The translations under genes were made by a program, and so were the position numbers. This document shows positions 33,990 through 44,584 of a DNA stretch of 64,000 nucleotides, piece by piece; position 1 is the first letter of the stretch; every line of letters starts with the position of its first letter. Below the pieces are notes generated by a model. It worked only from the letters and a program-made list of their open reading frames with translations. It was not told the DNA's origin and did not search any database. Source of the stretch: Okapia johnstoni (taxonomy: Eukaryota; Chordata; Mammalia; Artiodactyla; Giraffidae). Location of the stretch: assembly GCA_024291935.2 (NCBI GenBank), contig CM044311.1, positions 24,246,001-24,310,000 of the forward strand, in the 5' to 3' direction.

Positions 33990-35399
33990 CTAGTCCCTTC
34001 CAATGGTTATTTTCTCATCCTCAGGTGATTTCTTCACAGGTATTCACTCATCAGTAAGTACTCTGTTGAACTCTTGAAGAGCAACCTCTGCATAGTTCTA
34101 GAGAGCTCTTTCTATGAAGTTCTCTTCTCTTCATTGCTGTCTTCTGACATCTAGTTCCCTTGCTTGCCTCAAAATGTGATCTTCATCTCTACTCCCAGAA
34201 TCTATAGCGTTCCACCTGCATTCACCCTTCTTATGTCAGAGCCTGAAAACTCTGTCAAGGTTGTAATCCAGAATAACAAGCTAACCTATTTTTTTCTCTA
34301 CCTCTTAAATATCACTGATACCTGGTATTTTGAAGACATGTGTTTTATATATTTTGTCTTTGTTGTTGCTGTTTCTGGCAAGTGGGTAAAATAAAGATCC
34401 TCTCTATTTGATCCTCAAGTATAAAGGTCATCTTGAATAATAATTACATATGGTTGGTATAATATGCCACATTTATTAACAGTTTAAAAGTGATTTCCCT
34501 TCCTTTTTCCTAGAAAATAAGAATATAGTAAATATCACTAAAACGTAGCACATGTATAGGATAGTAAGGGCCTGAGAACAAATTTTAGTAACGGTGAAAA
34601 ATTGTAAAAAGGAAGAGAAACTAGTGGAAAGCAAGGGAGGGTATTGTTAAATAAAGGACAGTATAATGATTAGAGTGTCATTAAATTAACTAGAAGGAGC
34701 TTTTAAAAATCTGGTCAAAGTTCAAAATGCTGCATTTTAAGTAGGATGAGTTCTAAGAACATTTGCAGTAGAACCTCTGAAATGGTAAAAAAAAAAAAAA
34801 AAAAAAAAAGAAAGTAAGTCTGTTTTCATCAGAATGTAGGTTTAGAACTTACATTTCAGAGTCTAAGAGCTGGAAAGGGTGAAGCCTAGTGAAACTGCTG
34901 ACCACTGCTAGTTACAAAGCACTTTCGTAACATGAAGGCACAAAATAGAATGGCTTCTAGCAATAACAAGAACATTATGTAAAGATTTTAATACAATAGA
35001 AGAGAACTGTGTCTTTGGCTCAAAAGAGGAAAATGCTATAGAATTATTATCATAGATGATTTAAAGACAAAAAAGAAGTAAGAGTGATGTGGGTAATTTT
35101 TTACTTTTTCTTTCATGTAAAATCTCATGGAGTTCTCTAAGTGTCTGGATTCCTTGACATGGCTTTTGGAGGTAGTCGAGTTGCCCCTAAAGAGTAGAAA
35201 ACAGTGCAGCTGCTAGGTTAGCTTGTCACACTTGCATAAATTTGACCTGTAAGAATACAGTAAGCCCAGATGGATTGAGAAAACAATAAGCAAGATGTGC
35301 ACGGTGCCAGCTTCCTATATCCACAAGATGACACCAAATTGGAAAGGGCAGATACAGATGACAATTCTGTCATGGAGAAGTGGATTCTACACTGCAACT
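33990..35399. other. anonymous DNA with long A tract
   Basis: A 23-base A run lies at 34787-34809 with no retroposon recognisable just upstream. The 76-codon plus frame at 34164-34394 has no domain. No gene supported. Confidence 0.35.
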
Positions 35400-35648
35400 A
35401 AGACGCTTTACAGCCTGCAGGTGGACTCTGGGAGTCCGCTTGCCCCTTCCATCATGTGAAGATACAAAAAAAAAAAAAAAAAGATGTTATACATGAACCA
35501 GGAAGTGATTCCTCACCAACATCCAAATCTGCAGTTGCCTTGATCTTAGACTACCCATCTTTAGAACTGTGAGAAATACATTTCTGTTGTTTATAACCTA
35601 CTCCAGTCTGTGGTATTTTGTTATAGTAGTCAAAACAGACTAGACAGA
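35400..35648 (+). mobile_element. MaLR (MST/MLT1-type) LTR 3' part
   Basis: CCCCTTCCATCATGTGAAGA, CATGAACCAGGAAGTGATTC, TGAGAAATACATTTCTGTTG and GTGGTATTTTGTTATAGTAG, ending CAGACTAGACAGA, is the 3' half of a MaLR LTR, related to the copy at 19199-19761. A 17-base A tract at 35466-35482 is inserted in it. The 5' part was not recognised. Confidence 0.75.
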
Positions 35649-35711
35649 GAAAGCCATAGACCTACATTTCCTGAAGAAAAAACCTCCAAAACAGAAATGA
35701 ATAATAATCCA

Positions 35712-35905
35712 TAATAATAATGTGCAACTCCGTGCGATTCCATGGACTGTAGCCTACCAGGCTCCTCTGTTCATGGAATTTTCCAGGCAAGAGTATGGGA
35801 GTGAGTTGCCATTTCTTTCTCCAGATTATCTTCCTGACTCAGGGATGGAACCTGCATCCCCTGCCTTGGCAGGCGGATTCTTTACCATCAAGCCAACAGG
35901 GAAGT
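35712..35905 (-). mobile_element. Bov-tA SINE
   Basis: CCATGGACTGTAGCCTACCA, GGCAAGAGTATGGGAGTGAG and the head complement GGATTCTTTACCATCAAGCC. Its tail end is shortened (GTGCAACTCCGTGCG). Confidence 0.88.
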
Positions 35906-36224
35906 CCACATGAAAGTTAGGGGAATTCAACTATTCCAAATTTATTGGTGAATGATTCATAGCCACTATTGATCTGTATTCAATCCCTGAAAAAGAAGGA
36001 AGCACTCTGGCATTGCTATCTCCAATTTTGAATATATTTAGTCACTAAGATATAGCAAAGTTTATTTGAAATGTACAATTCCTGATTTAATAAATGCTAT
36101 AAATATAGAGAACTGGAAAAAGACTTAAAGATTATCTAGGCCAACATGCTCATTATATGGATGAAGAGGCTGAGTTTTTTTAAAGATGAATTTCTTTTAC
36201 TAAATGCAATGACTACCAGTAGAT
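35906..36224. other. anonymous DNA
   Basis: A phrase near 36110-36175 (AAAGATTATCTAGGCCAACA, ATGGATGAAGAGGCTGAG) resembles an ancient MIR/MER-type fragment, but too briefly to call. Confidence 0.3.
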
Positions 36225-36225
36225 A

Positions 36226-36361
36226 TGGAGAAGGAAATGGCAGCCCACTCCAGTATTCTTTCCTGGAGAGTTCCATGGACAGAAGAGCCTGGTGGCCTGC
36301 TGTCCATGGGGTCGCACAGAGTCAGATATGACTCAAGCGACTTAGCAGCAGCAGCAGCAGC
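36226..36361 (+). mobile_element. 5'-truncated Bov-tA/BovA with (AGC)n tail
   Basis: Begins GGAGAAGGAAATGGCAGCCC and ends GACTCAAGCGACTTAGCAGC, with an (AGC)6 tail at 36344-36361. This tail type is characteristic of one Bov-tA subgroup and often polymorphic. Confidence 0.9.
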
Positions 36362-36370
36362 CAACAGAAA

Positions 36371-36411
36371 GATAGATAGAAGGTACATAGGTAGGTAGGT
36401 AGGTAGATAGA
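36371..36411. repeat. (GATA)/(GGTA) microsatellite
   Basis: GATAGATAGA, then (GTAG)n and GATAG, lies directly beside the (AGC)n tail. Confidence 0.85.
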
Positions 36412-36862
36412 AAATACATTGCCATTTTCCATTTAAAAAAATCCATAAAACTCATGAAAATTTATGCTTGGAGATGAATGCTTCCTTACAATTACAAAGG
36501 AGGAAAAAAAAGAGAAATGTATTAAAAGTTTTCAAATGTGTTTGCATATTTCCAGAACTCATAAAGACTAGTACTGCCATCTTGTGTCTTTATGGCTATT
36601 TATCAAAATATTATGGACTTGTTTCCTATTTTTATTACCAAAATGAAGATGCAATCAAAGCTATATTATATAGTACACATTGTTGTGCATTCTGATATTA
36701 CTTTTATTTTGAAATAAAAACTTTTTCATCTTCAAACTAAGATTACAAGTTTTAATTACATGTCAGAATAGAATTTAAAGTAAACTATTATTAGACCAAA
36801 GAAAATATAAATGTATTTCCTGTATGTGCTTTTTTATATCACAGAGGTCAAGTGACTTTTTT

Positions 36863-36979
36863 TTTTTTTTTGGTCACACCATGCATCTTGCAAGATCTTA
36901 GTTCTCTAACTAGGGACTGAACTCTGCCCTTGACAGTGAAAGCATAGGATCCTAACCCTGGACAACCAGGGAATTCCCT
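36863..36979 (-). mobile_element. CHR-type tRNA-derived SINE
   Basis: On the minus strand: head GGGAATTCCCTGGTTGTCCA, a tRNA-like middle, then GATCTTGCAAGATGCATGGT and an A tail (the T tract at 36857-36871). This is the older cetartiodactyl CHR-type SINE rather than Bov-tA. Flanks GTGACTTTTT (from 36852 and from 36980) form a TSD that merges with the poly-T. Confidence 0.75.
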
Positions 36980-37089
36980 GTGACTTTTTTATATAATGGA
37001 AATCACATAATAATGGTAGGCAAAGGCAGAAACATAAACTTATCCTGTATATTAACATATTCTTTATGTTAGCATGTAACCAAATTTGT

Positions 37090-37295
37090 CTTGTTGTTGT
37101 TGTTTAGTCGCTAAGTCATGTCTGACTTTTTGGTGACCTCATGGACTGTGGCTCCTATTTCCATGGGATTCTCCAGGAAAGAATACTGGAGTGGGTTGCC
37201 ATTTCCTTCTCCAGATAATCTTGCCAACCCAGGGATCAAACCCATGTCTTCTGCTTGGCAAGCAGTTTCTTTACCACTCAGCCACCTGGGAAGCA
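37090..37295 (-). mobile_element. Bov-tA SINE
   Basis: Complement of an (AAC)n tail (TTGTTGTTGTTG) on the left, body GAATACTGGAGTGGGTTGCC, and head complement TTTCTTTACCACTCAGCCAC CTGGGAAGC. An 18-bp or so deletion affects the GTAGCC...AGGCTCC block. No TSD seen. Confidence 0.9.
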
Positions 37296-38289
37296 TATTC
37301 ACTTTATAGTATTGTAGCTTAGGGTTTCTTGATTTATGGGATATATATTGGATACAAGTAAAGGGATTTTTTGATAAAATTTTGCTCAAGAGAAATAGTT
37401 TTATTATTATAAAACTAGGGGAAATTGTTAAATTTTATGATCACAGAAGAGAGACTTACCATGTTTAGAGTATTTATCTACTCTCTGTGATGAACAATCT
37501 CTTTGATAAAACTTATAATTTATCAAAATATATTATTATTTGCAGATTAAAGTAAAGTCATTTCTAAAGGATACAAAGCAAAAATGAATTTTTAATTAAT
37601 GCATTTTTATCTATTAAAATTAAATTAAAATATATTGTATAAGTATATAATAAAATATATGTATTACTAAAAACATATTTATCATAGTGCTTGGAATGTC
37701 AAGTGTTGAAATAGCAAATATAATTACTCTCCTGAATATTGTGGACTCAAAGCTCTAAAAATCAGGTGACTATTTGAGGTCAAATAATTAGCAATTAGAA
37801 AAGTAAAGATCTCAGCCAAAGTGTTCTGACACCAAGTTCATCTGTCTTTCAACATCACATCTGTCTCTCTCAAAGCTATTTAAAATCTATTCCTTACTGA
37901 GATGTACAATGTATAAAATCAGTGATGTATGTGCACGTTTTAAAAAGGAAACCATTCTTCTCTTAGATATTCTCAGTGAAATAAATAGACTGATGTCTTG
38001 GACAATGCAGTCTATGTACTTTTACAAAATATTTTGTGCTCTGCCATATTTTAATCAATTTGTTTCTCAATTCAAGTTATTTGAGCATACAGAATGATTT
38101 TATTAAAGCATTTGGAACTAAAGTAGTAATTGACTGCTTCCATCTGTGAACTACAAAATCAAAAAGAAAAATGTTAGATAAAAGAGACGGTACTTTCTAA
38201 CATTTTGAATTCTTTACAAATTACAGAATAAGTGAATGAGTTGCTGGTTATGCATGTCTATTCCTAAAACTTTCTAAGACATAAAACAG
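37296..38289. other. anonymous AT-rich DNA
   Basis: Very AT-rich around 37550-37680. No gene or dated repeat seen. Confidence 0.35.
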
Positions 38290-38515
38290 AGTGAATAACT
38301 ATGACTTCAGTTTTACAAATAGCTCTTGCATGCATTATTCCAGTTGTTCCTCAAAACAATCTTATGAAGCACGTGTTTCTTTGACATTTTATTGATGAAA
38401 CTGGGCCTCAGAGAGTTTAAATTACTTCCATATAAATTCACACAACTGGTATATGATAGAATCAAACACAAAATTTTAGATTCTAAATTTGTTCAACTTT
38501 CACCATTACTAGATT
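38290..38515 (-). mobile_element. MIR SINE
   Basis: TGCATTATTCCAGTTGTTCC, ACATTTTATTGATGAAACTG and GGCCTCAGAGAGTTTAAATT is the complement of the MIR core (TTTACAGATGAGGAAACTGA-type). The right end is followed at once by a BovB copy. Confidence 0.75.
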
Positions 38516-39014
38516 TTCCCTGTTGTTCAGTAACTAAGTCTTGTCCAACTCTTTGTGACCCCATGGACTGCATCATGACAGGCTTCTCTGCACTCCACTG
38601 TCTTCCAGAGTTTGCTCCGATTCATGTCCAAGAGCTAGTGATGCTATCTAGCCACTTCATCCTCTGCTTCCCCTTTCTCCTTTTGACTTCAATCTTGCCA
38701 AGCATCGGCGTCTTTTCCAATGAGTCAGCTCTTTGCATTAGTTGGCCAAAGTATTGGAGCTTCAGCATCAGCATCAGGCCTGCCAATGAATATTCAGAGT
38801 AGATTTCCTTTAGGATTGACTTGTTTGATCTCCTTGCTGTCCAAGGAATTTTCAAGAGTCTATCTAGCACTACAGTTTGAAAGCATCAGTTCTTCCACAC
38901 TGAGTCTTCATGGTCCAACTCTCACATCTGTACATGACCCTTGGAAAAATTATAGCTTTGACTATACAAACCTTTGTCAGCAAAGTGATGTCTCTGCTTT
39001 TTAACATGCTGTCT

Positions 39015-39251
39015 AGGTTTGTCATGGGCTTCCATGGTAGCTCAGTTGGTAAAGAATCCACGTGCAATGCAGGAGACCCTTGTTTGATTCCTGGGTCAGA
39101 GAGATTCCTTGGAGAAAGGATAGGCTACCCACTCCAGTATTCTTTCCTGGAGAATCCCCATGGATGGAGGAGCCTGGTAGGTTTCAGTCCATGGGGTCAC
39201 AAAGAGTCGGACATGACTGAGTGACTAAGCACAGCATAGCAGGTTTGTCAT
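39015..39251. repeat. target-site duplication pair (AGGTTTGTCAT)
   Basis: Exact 11-bp repeats at 39015-39025 and 39241-39251. The duplicated target is BovB sequence. Confidence 0.95.
39026..39240 (+). mobile_element. Bov-tA SINE nested in BovB, 11-bp TSD
   Basis: Head GGGCTTCCATGGTAGCTCAG, body and tail to GACATGACTGAGTGACTAAG. Exact duplications AGGTTTGTCAT at 39015-39025 and 39241-39251 show insertion into an existing BovB. Deleting the SINE and one copy of the repeat rejoins the BovB exactly. Confidence 0.95.
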
Positions 39252-39397
39252 AGCTTTTCTTTTAAGAAGCAAGCGTCTTTTAATTTCATGTCTGCCGTCA
39301 CTGTCCACAATGATGTTTAGAAGCAAAACTTTATTTAAGATTGGTATCTGTCTAATTTTGATTATTTCTCATGGAATATTCAAATAATGTTTTTGCT

Positions 39398-39417
39398 TGG
39401 GGAGTGTGTGTGTGTGT
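39398..39417. repeat. short (GT)n
   Basis: About eight GT units. Confidence 0.8.
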
Positions 39418-39619
39418 TGCTATTGTTTAAACTTTTATTAAGGAAAAATTAAAGTTATTAAAATTACATTAAACCAACATTATAATGAATTTCCTTCTAT
39501 CATTGACCCAGCTTTAATGGTTATGATTATTCTTCCATTTTGCATCATTGACACCTGAATCCGTCCTTCATTTTATCATTGGAGGGAAACTCCAGTGACT
39601 ACCTTTGAAATTTTCCTGT

Positions 39620-39770
39620 ATATATTTTTATTTAGGTATAATTTACACTTATTAAAATTTAATTCTTCATGGTACCTATGTTTATGATTTTGACAAAGTC
39701 CTACACTCATATAACCATTAGCACCATGCCCAATTAATCTTCAAGTTGGAATAATAAAATGATGAAATAT
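39620..39770 (-). mobile_element. ancient L1 3' UTR fragment
   Basis: TTTAGGTATAATTTACACTT, TTATGATTTTGACAAAGTCC and CATATAACCATTAGCACCAT follow the complement of an old L1M-type 3' UTR (AGGTATAATTTACATACCAT-type). Diverged. Confidence 0.5.
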
Positions 39771-39774
39771 AAGG

Positions 39775-40496
39775 GTATAGATAACGTTATTTCAATGATC
39801 TAAAATAAAAAACATGTCTAGAAAATCTAAGTCTGTATAGTAACAAAATGAAATATTTTAATTAGGCTATTTTTGTTCCCTGACACAACCAGATTAAATT
39901 CCTTCAAAAACTGGAAGTTTATGTAGCAGGAAGAGAAAAGCTGAAATCTATCCCATTGAAAAGCAAGAGCCATGATAACGGCAGATCATAGGAATGCAGG
40001 ACCTGCCAGACATACCAAGTTGAAAAGCCTCACTCTTCACACTCCATAATTACTGTTCATTAGATTCCCTATATGGGCTTGTTCTTCGCTGGTCCACACT
40101 TTAAGAAGAAAAAATTTATTTTCCTTTCAAGTATCAATTTGATTGTCAATGGAAGCTCATTATCTTAGCTCTGATTTTCAACCCATAGTTATTGACCATG
40201 CTACCTAAGTATCCAACTGATACTGATGAGTCTTCCAATATTAGATAACTCTCTGAGCAGGAGCCTGTGTGAAGGGGTGGTAAATCCAGTCAAGGGTGTT
40301 AGTTTCTGCCTTTGGCTTGACCAAAAAAAAAATAACTAATGTTAACTGGACTAGGCAAAAAGGAAATTTCTTTTCACCTATATTGAGATTTTCACTAGGT
40401 AGGCTGGCTTCAGGGCTCAATTCTCTTGTCATGAGTAAACTTCTATCCATCTTTCAGCATTGCCTTTCACTATGATAGTTTTATTCTCAGGTAAGT
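39775..40496. other. anonymous DNA
   Basis: No gene or dated repeat seen. Confidence 0.35.
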
Positions 40497-40712
40497 GGGC
40501 TCCCCTGGTGGCTCAGTAGAGAGCTCACTTGCCAATGCAGGAGATGCAGGTTCTACCCAAGAGTCAGGAAGATCCCCTGGAGAAGGAAAGGCAACCCACT
40601 GCAGTATTCTTGCCTGGAGAATCCTATGGACAGAGGAGACAGGTTGACTGTAGTCCACGGGTCGCAAAGAGTAGGAGTTAGAACTAAACAACAGCAACAA
40701 GTACAACAAACT
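40497..40712 (+). mobile_element. Bov-tA SINE
   Basis: Head GTGGGCTCCCCTGGTGGCTC, body GAAGATCCCCTGGAGAAGGA and an AACAACAGCAACAAGTACAA tail. The CACGACTGAGCGACT block is eroded to GGAGTTAGAACTAAAC. Confidence 0.88.
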
Positions 40713-42458
40713 CAACCTCAGCCCTTGAAGCTTTTCTGTGTAGTGCTATTAGGGAAAACAGTAAGAGTCTCTTAACCAGAGTTGTCATTAAGAATCTTAT
40801 TGAATCATTTTGCTCTGACTGGATTATGTAACAATACATGAAGCAATCACTGTGGTGACAGGGATAAGATAAACTGTTATTCTTAGATCTAAATGGGTAA
40901 GATGGATACGCACTAAAAGTTTATGGGCCAAACATGGAGAAAAGGAAATCTGTAAATTTGCATTTATCAGAAATAGAGCTAAGGAGTCAACATACTGAGT
41001 GTACAAAAAATAACAGATGTAACTAGAAAAGCTTGGTTTTATCAGGAAGATAGCTAACATAGCTAATTAGTAACAAAATATTATAAACAACTATTTTTGT
41101 TACTGCTCTAAGATAGCAATATAATACTGAATTCCTTTTGACAGGAACATCATTATTCAACTAATATTGAATAATAAAGTTGATGTTTATCATGTTAATA
41201 TATCATATAAATTTTAGTAGGAAACTAAGTAGTATAACTACTGAGTAGTATAACTCTTTGCAGAAAATTACCAAAATATCTTAAAATAGGCATTTAGTGC
41301 CATATTTTATATTGGCCTAGTAATCATTTTAGCTTTTTTTTAAATTATTGAAAATAAATTAAAATAAATAATTGCAGGAAATTCTAAAAGCATAAATGTT
41401 ACTTTTTTCAGAAGAGATCAACTTGAAATCTTTTGACTGCTTCTTCTGGGTTATGCTATAGATATCGGTTTATGCAACGAAAATCAGAGACAAAAATCAA
41501 CTGAGGGTACATATCATAGAGGCATATATGCACAAGTGCAACACATGATTGAATTATATGTTGTGAATGAAAGAACACATGTTAATTATATGAAATATAT
41601 AACTTACTGAAATATTGTGGTAAATATTTTATATGTATACAATGTATAAGATCATTATATGTAGTATACATTCTTAAGGTCAGAGAGATGGTGAATATTC
41701 AAATACTTATGATGATTCCTCAACAGTGAGATTTAGAAGGTATCATTTCCAGTGGGTATTTGAAAATATTGTCCCCGCATAAACATCTAATATTTCTCAA
41801 ATTGTGTGCTCTATGGAGCAAAGTGTAGGCAGTGTTATTTTGTATGGTCCAAATATTGTTCTAGATCTTGGGATCTAGAATGATAAATGTTTGTTGTTTC
41901 TCTTAGATTCATTTTATTAATCTTGACTTTGGCACTTTGCTTTCTCTACACATCCACACATGCTGTGTGGAACACCAATGATGAGATTTATGGTCATGAC
42001 AGTGACAGCTTTAAGAGTTATCTTTCCATATTAAATGACTAGAGCAGTATACAAAATATATGAAATAATGGTTTTTGTCATTAAACAAAAGACAACTCAG
42101 GACAGTAAGCTCTGAAAAAAAGAGAAATGTACCAAGTGAGGACCAGTGCCCAAGTCACTGTATAAAGAGTTTCTCAGCCACACTGCAAGAGGGGGACCTC
42201 AAAGAGAGCCAGTCCAGGGACCTGGTTGCATCCAAAGTACAGGGAGGAAAACTACCAAAGGGGCAAGGCTTGCACAGAGGAAGAGTCCTTAGATCTGTAG
42301 AGGTTCCCCTTGAGTCTTTGTGTGCATGGAATGAACTATAAGAAGGACCATAGAGAAGCAAGATGCAAAAATTATTGGAAATACACATACCTAACTTGTG
42401 GCTAGTCTTCCTAACACAAAGTAACGGATGGAGAACTCAGAAAGTATCGCCTCAGAAA
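40713..42458. other. anonymous DNA
   Basis: Mostly AT-rich. The section 42075-42341 carries an 88-codon plus frame with higher GC content. It has no recognisable domain and may be the upstream part of an ancient L1-related element. No gene supported. Confidence 0.35.
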
Positions 42459-42466
42459 TGGGGCCT

Positions 42467-42614
42467 CAGTTCAGTTCAGTCACTCAGTCATGTCCAAATC
42501 TTTGTGATGCTGTAGACAGCAGCACGCTAGGCTTCCCTGTCCCTCACCAATTCCTGAAGCTTACTCAAACTCATGTCCATTGAGTCGGTGATGCCATCCA
42601 ACCATCTCATCCTC
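42467..42614 (-). mobile_element. short BovB 3' end with 8-bp TSD
   Basis: Only the last ~150 bp of BovB in reverse complement (CAGTTCAGTTCAGTCACTCA; CATTGAGTCGGTGATGCCAT; ATCTCATCCTC). The 8-bp direct repeat TGGGGCCT at 42459-42466 and 42615-42622 marks the insertion. This is an extreme 5' truncation. Confidence 0.92.
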
Positions 42615-42639
42615 TGGGGCCTAATTAGCCTTAAATTCC

Positions 42640-42840
42640 AGGCTGTCATAATGCTACCTAATAACACTTCAAAGACAAATGACTGAACTATTTCAAAAAA
42701 GCATAACTGGCTGCCATAGAAAAATACCAAAATATTTAAATGTACACAGCAGAATCCAACATCCAATTAAAAAATCACCCAAAATACAAATAAAAATATT
42801 ATCCATAGCGAGATGAAAAATTCAATAGAAAAAAAACATA
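42640..42840 (+). mobile_element. possible ancient L1-related fragment
   Basis: AACATCCAATTAAAAAATCA, CCCAAAATACAAATAAAAAT and GAAAAATTCAATAG resemble the sense strand of the old L1-like 3' sequence seen in antisense at 8885 and 33206. Weak. Confidence 0.25.
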
Positions 42841-42849
42841 ATTAGCAGC

Positions 42850-43579
42850 ATAGAGTGTTAAGCCACTTATTTGATATAGACACCCAAGTGTTCTTTCTTT
42901 GATTATGGTTAGGAATTAAAAATGAGTGATAATTCCCAAGGTTTTACTTCTTTTTAAGCTTATGGAAACTCTGCATATTCCTGAAAGAGCAACAGTTTTT
43001 CAAAGAACATTTCTGATTTTTCTTTTTTTACCCTTAATCCTTCACTTAGACCTCTCCACCAAACATTTTTTTGTGTTAGGAGATTTGACAAAAGGACTCA
43101 GATGTCTTGGTTATTGTCTTCTGGTCTTCCTCTCTTATCAGCATGATCAACCCATCTGTGTGTGTGTGTGTGTGTGTGTGCGTTTGTGTGAGGGAGGTGG
43201 TGGCTTCTGTTGTAAATGAGAATACAATATGCTACTCCAAAATGTAATACTTTGGGACTTGGATTATTTTGAGCTGAAATCAGTCAAGACCCAGCGAACT
43301 CAGGAAAAGCTTTTTCCTTCTCCCTTAACTGTCTAAAACAATTTATACAGGACTCCTGTACTAGAAAGAGAGTTATTACCAGAGATATTCTTTTATCTGA
43401 AAGAGTTATCTGCATAGCAGAAGGAACATCTGATTACCAAACATTTGCTTTCCTCATCCTCCCATGTATTACCCTTGTTCCCTTGGAAGCCCCAGGCTGC
43501 TAGCCCAGTCCTTAGATAAGGATGGTCTGTAAGCCTTAATGGCCTGACCATTCCTGAGTCTCTATTTTTATGAATATGT
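42850..43579. other. anonymous DNA with (TG)n
   Basis: A (TG)12 run lies at 43157-43180 followed by CGTTTGTGTG. The 97-codon plus frame at 42926-43219 ends in this repeat and is not credible. No gene supported. Confidence 0.35.
43157..43190. repeat. (TG)n microsatellite
   Basis: Twelve uninterrupted TG units, then CGTTTGTGTG. Confidence 0.95.
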
Positions 43580-43701
43580 GTATGAAATTTAATTTGTATG
43601 AAATTTAATTTCATGGAATTAAATTCATGAAATTAAATTTGTATGAAATTTAATTTCTTGAAATTAAATTCACTAAATTAAATTTGTATGAAATTAAATT
43701 T
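43580..43701. repeat. 45-bp palindromic minisatellite
   Basis: Two 45-bp units start with GTATGAAATTTAATTT at 43596 and 43641. They are flanked by 16-bp partial units at 43580 and 43686. Each unit contains AAATTTAATTTC near its start and GAAATTAAATTT near its end, which are reverse complements, so the array can form hairpins or cruciforms. Confidence 0.85.
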
Positions 43702-43811
43702 GTTTTTCTCTTGTTTATCTATCTTATGTCAATTTTAACAATTAGACTAGCCAAATAAACTTAGATGGGAAGAAGGGAAAAACCTGCCCTTACATTTGAT
43801 TGCACTTAATA

Positions 43812-44022
43812 ACAGTTCTCAGGTGGCTCAGAGGTAAGAATCCACCTGCCAACTCAGGAGATGCAGGTTTAATCACTGGGTTGGGAAGATCCCCTGGAGC
43901 AGAAAATGGCAACCTACTCCAGCATTCTTACCTGGAAAATCCCATGAACAGAGGATCCTGGTGGGCTACAGTCTGTGGGGTTACAAAGAGTCAGAAATGA
44001 CTGAGCACACACACAATGACAA
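43812..44022 (+). mobile_element. Bov-tA SINE
   Basis: Head AGTTCTCAGGTGGCTCAGAG, body GGGAAGATCCCCTGGAGCAG and tail AGAAATGACTGAGCACACAC. No clear TSD. Confidence 0.9.
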
Positions 44023-44024
44023 TA

Positions 44025-44398
44025 TAAAGGCAGGCTTCCACTTGTGATGAGACCAGGATGAGATCTGAGACAGGTTTCTTTGTGACTTTATGCCTCCATC
44101 TCCCTTTCCTCAGATAATTTACTTTAGAAAACTTGCAGTTGTACATTTTTTCTGTCTCTTTTCTGATGCAAATCTTCTACAACCTAGAAATGTCTTTCTC
44201 AATGACCTGAGAGCCTAATGTAACAATTAGGAAGCATAAGCTCCCTGTTTACCATTTCCTGCAGCAGGGTAGGAGCCTAACTTAGATAAAAGACAATTAG
44301 TGAACATAGATGGCTCAACTGTATTGGCCACCCTTCCCCATGAAGCCCTCTAGTACCTCTCCACCAACTCATCCCAGGCTTAATGTCCCAGTATTCTA
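44025..44398. other. anonymous DNA
   Basis: No gene or dated repeat seen. Confidence 0.3.
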
Positions 44399-44584
44399 TT
44401 TCAATGGTCTTCCCAGGTATCAGTAGTGGAAAAAAACCTGCCTGCCAGTGCAGGATACATAAGGGACATATGTTCGATCCCTGTGTTGGGCAGATCCCAT
44501 GGAGGAGGGCATGGTAACCCTCTCCAATATTCTTGCCTGGAGAACCCCATGGACAGAGGAGCCTGGCAGGCTCTGTTTCAATGG
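44399..44584. repeat. target-site duplication pair (TTTCAATGG)
   Basis: Exact 9-bp repeats at 44399-44407 and 44576-44584 around the tailless SINE. Confidence 0.88.
44408..44575 (+). mobile_element. 3'-truncated Bov-tA SINE with 9-bp TSD
   Basis: Head TCTTCCCAGGTATCAGTAGT, B box GTTCGATCCC, and body up to GAGGAGCCTGGCAGGCTCTG, where it stops. The usual CCATGGGGTCGCAAAGAGTC...CGACTGA tail and terminal repeat are absent. Exact 9-bp repeats TTTCAATGG at 44399-44407 and 44576-44584 flank it, so the truncation appears to belong to the integration event. Confidence 0.9.

Larger units (their letters stand above)
38520..39325 (-). mobile_element. BovB LINE 3' fragment, SINE-interrupted
   Basis: Complement of BovB from its 3' end (GTTGTTCAGTAACTAAGTC) through the C-terminal blocks (TGGCCAAAGTATTGGAGCTT; CAACTCTCACATCTGTACAT). 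It resumes after a SINE with TTTCTTTTAAGAAGCAAGCG. It ends before the RT motifs. Open frames of 82-136 codons on both strands are fragments or antisense shadows. Confidence 0.9.

Noticed and set aside
42075..42341. 88-codon plus frame with fairly balanced composition
   Set aside because: No recognisable domain, splice context or neighbours. It lies next to a possible ancient L1-like segment and is short enough for chance.
43580..43701. CRISPR-like array
   Set aside because: Units are contiguous with no unique spacers and strong internal palindromes, in a mammalian genome. It is a minisatellite.
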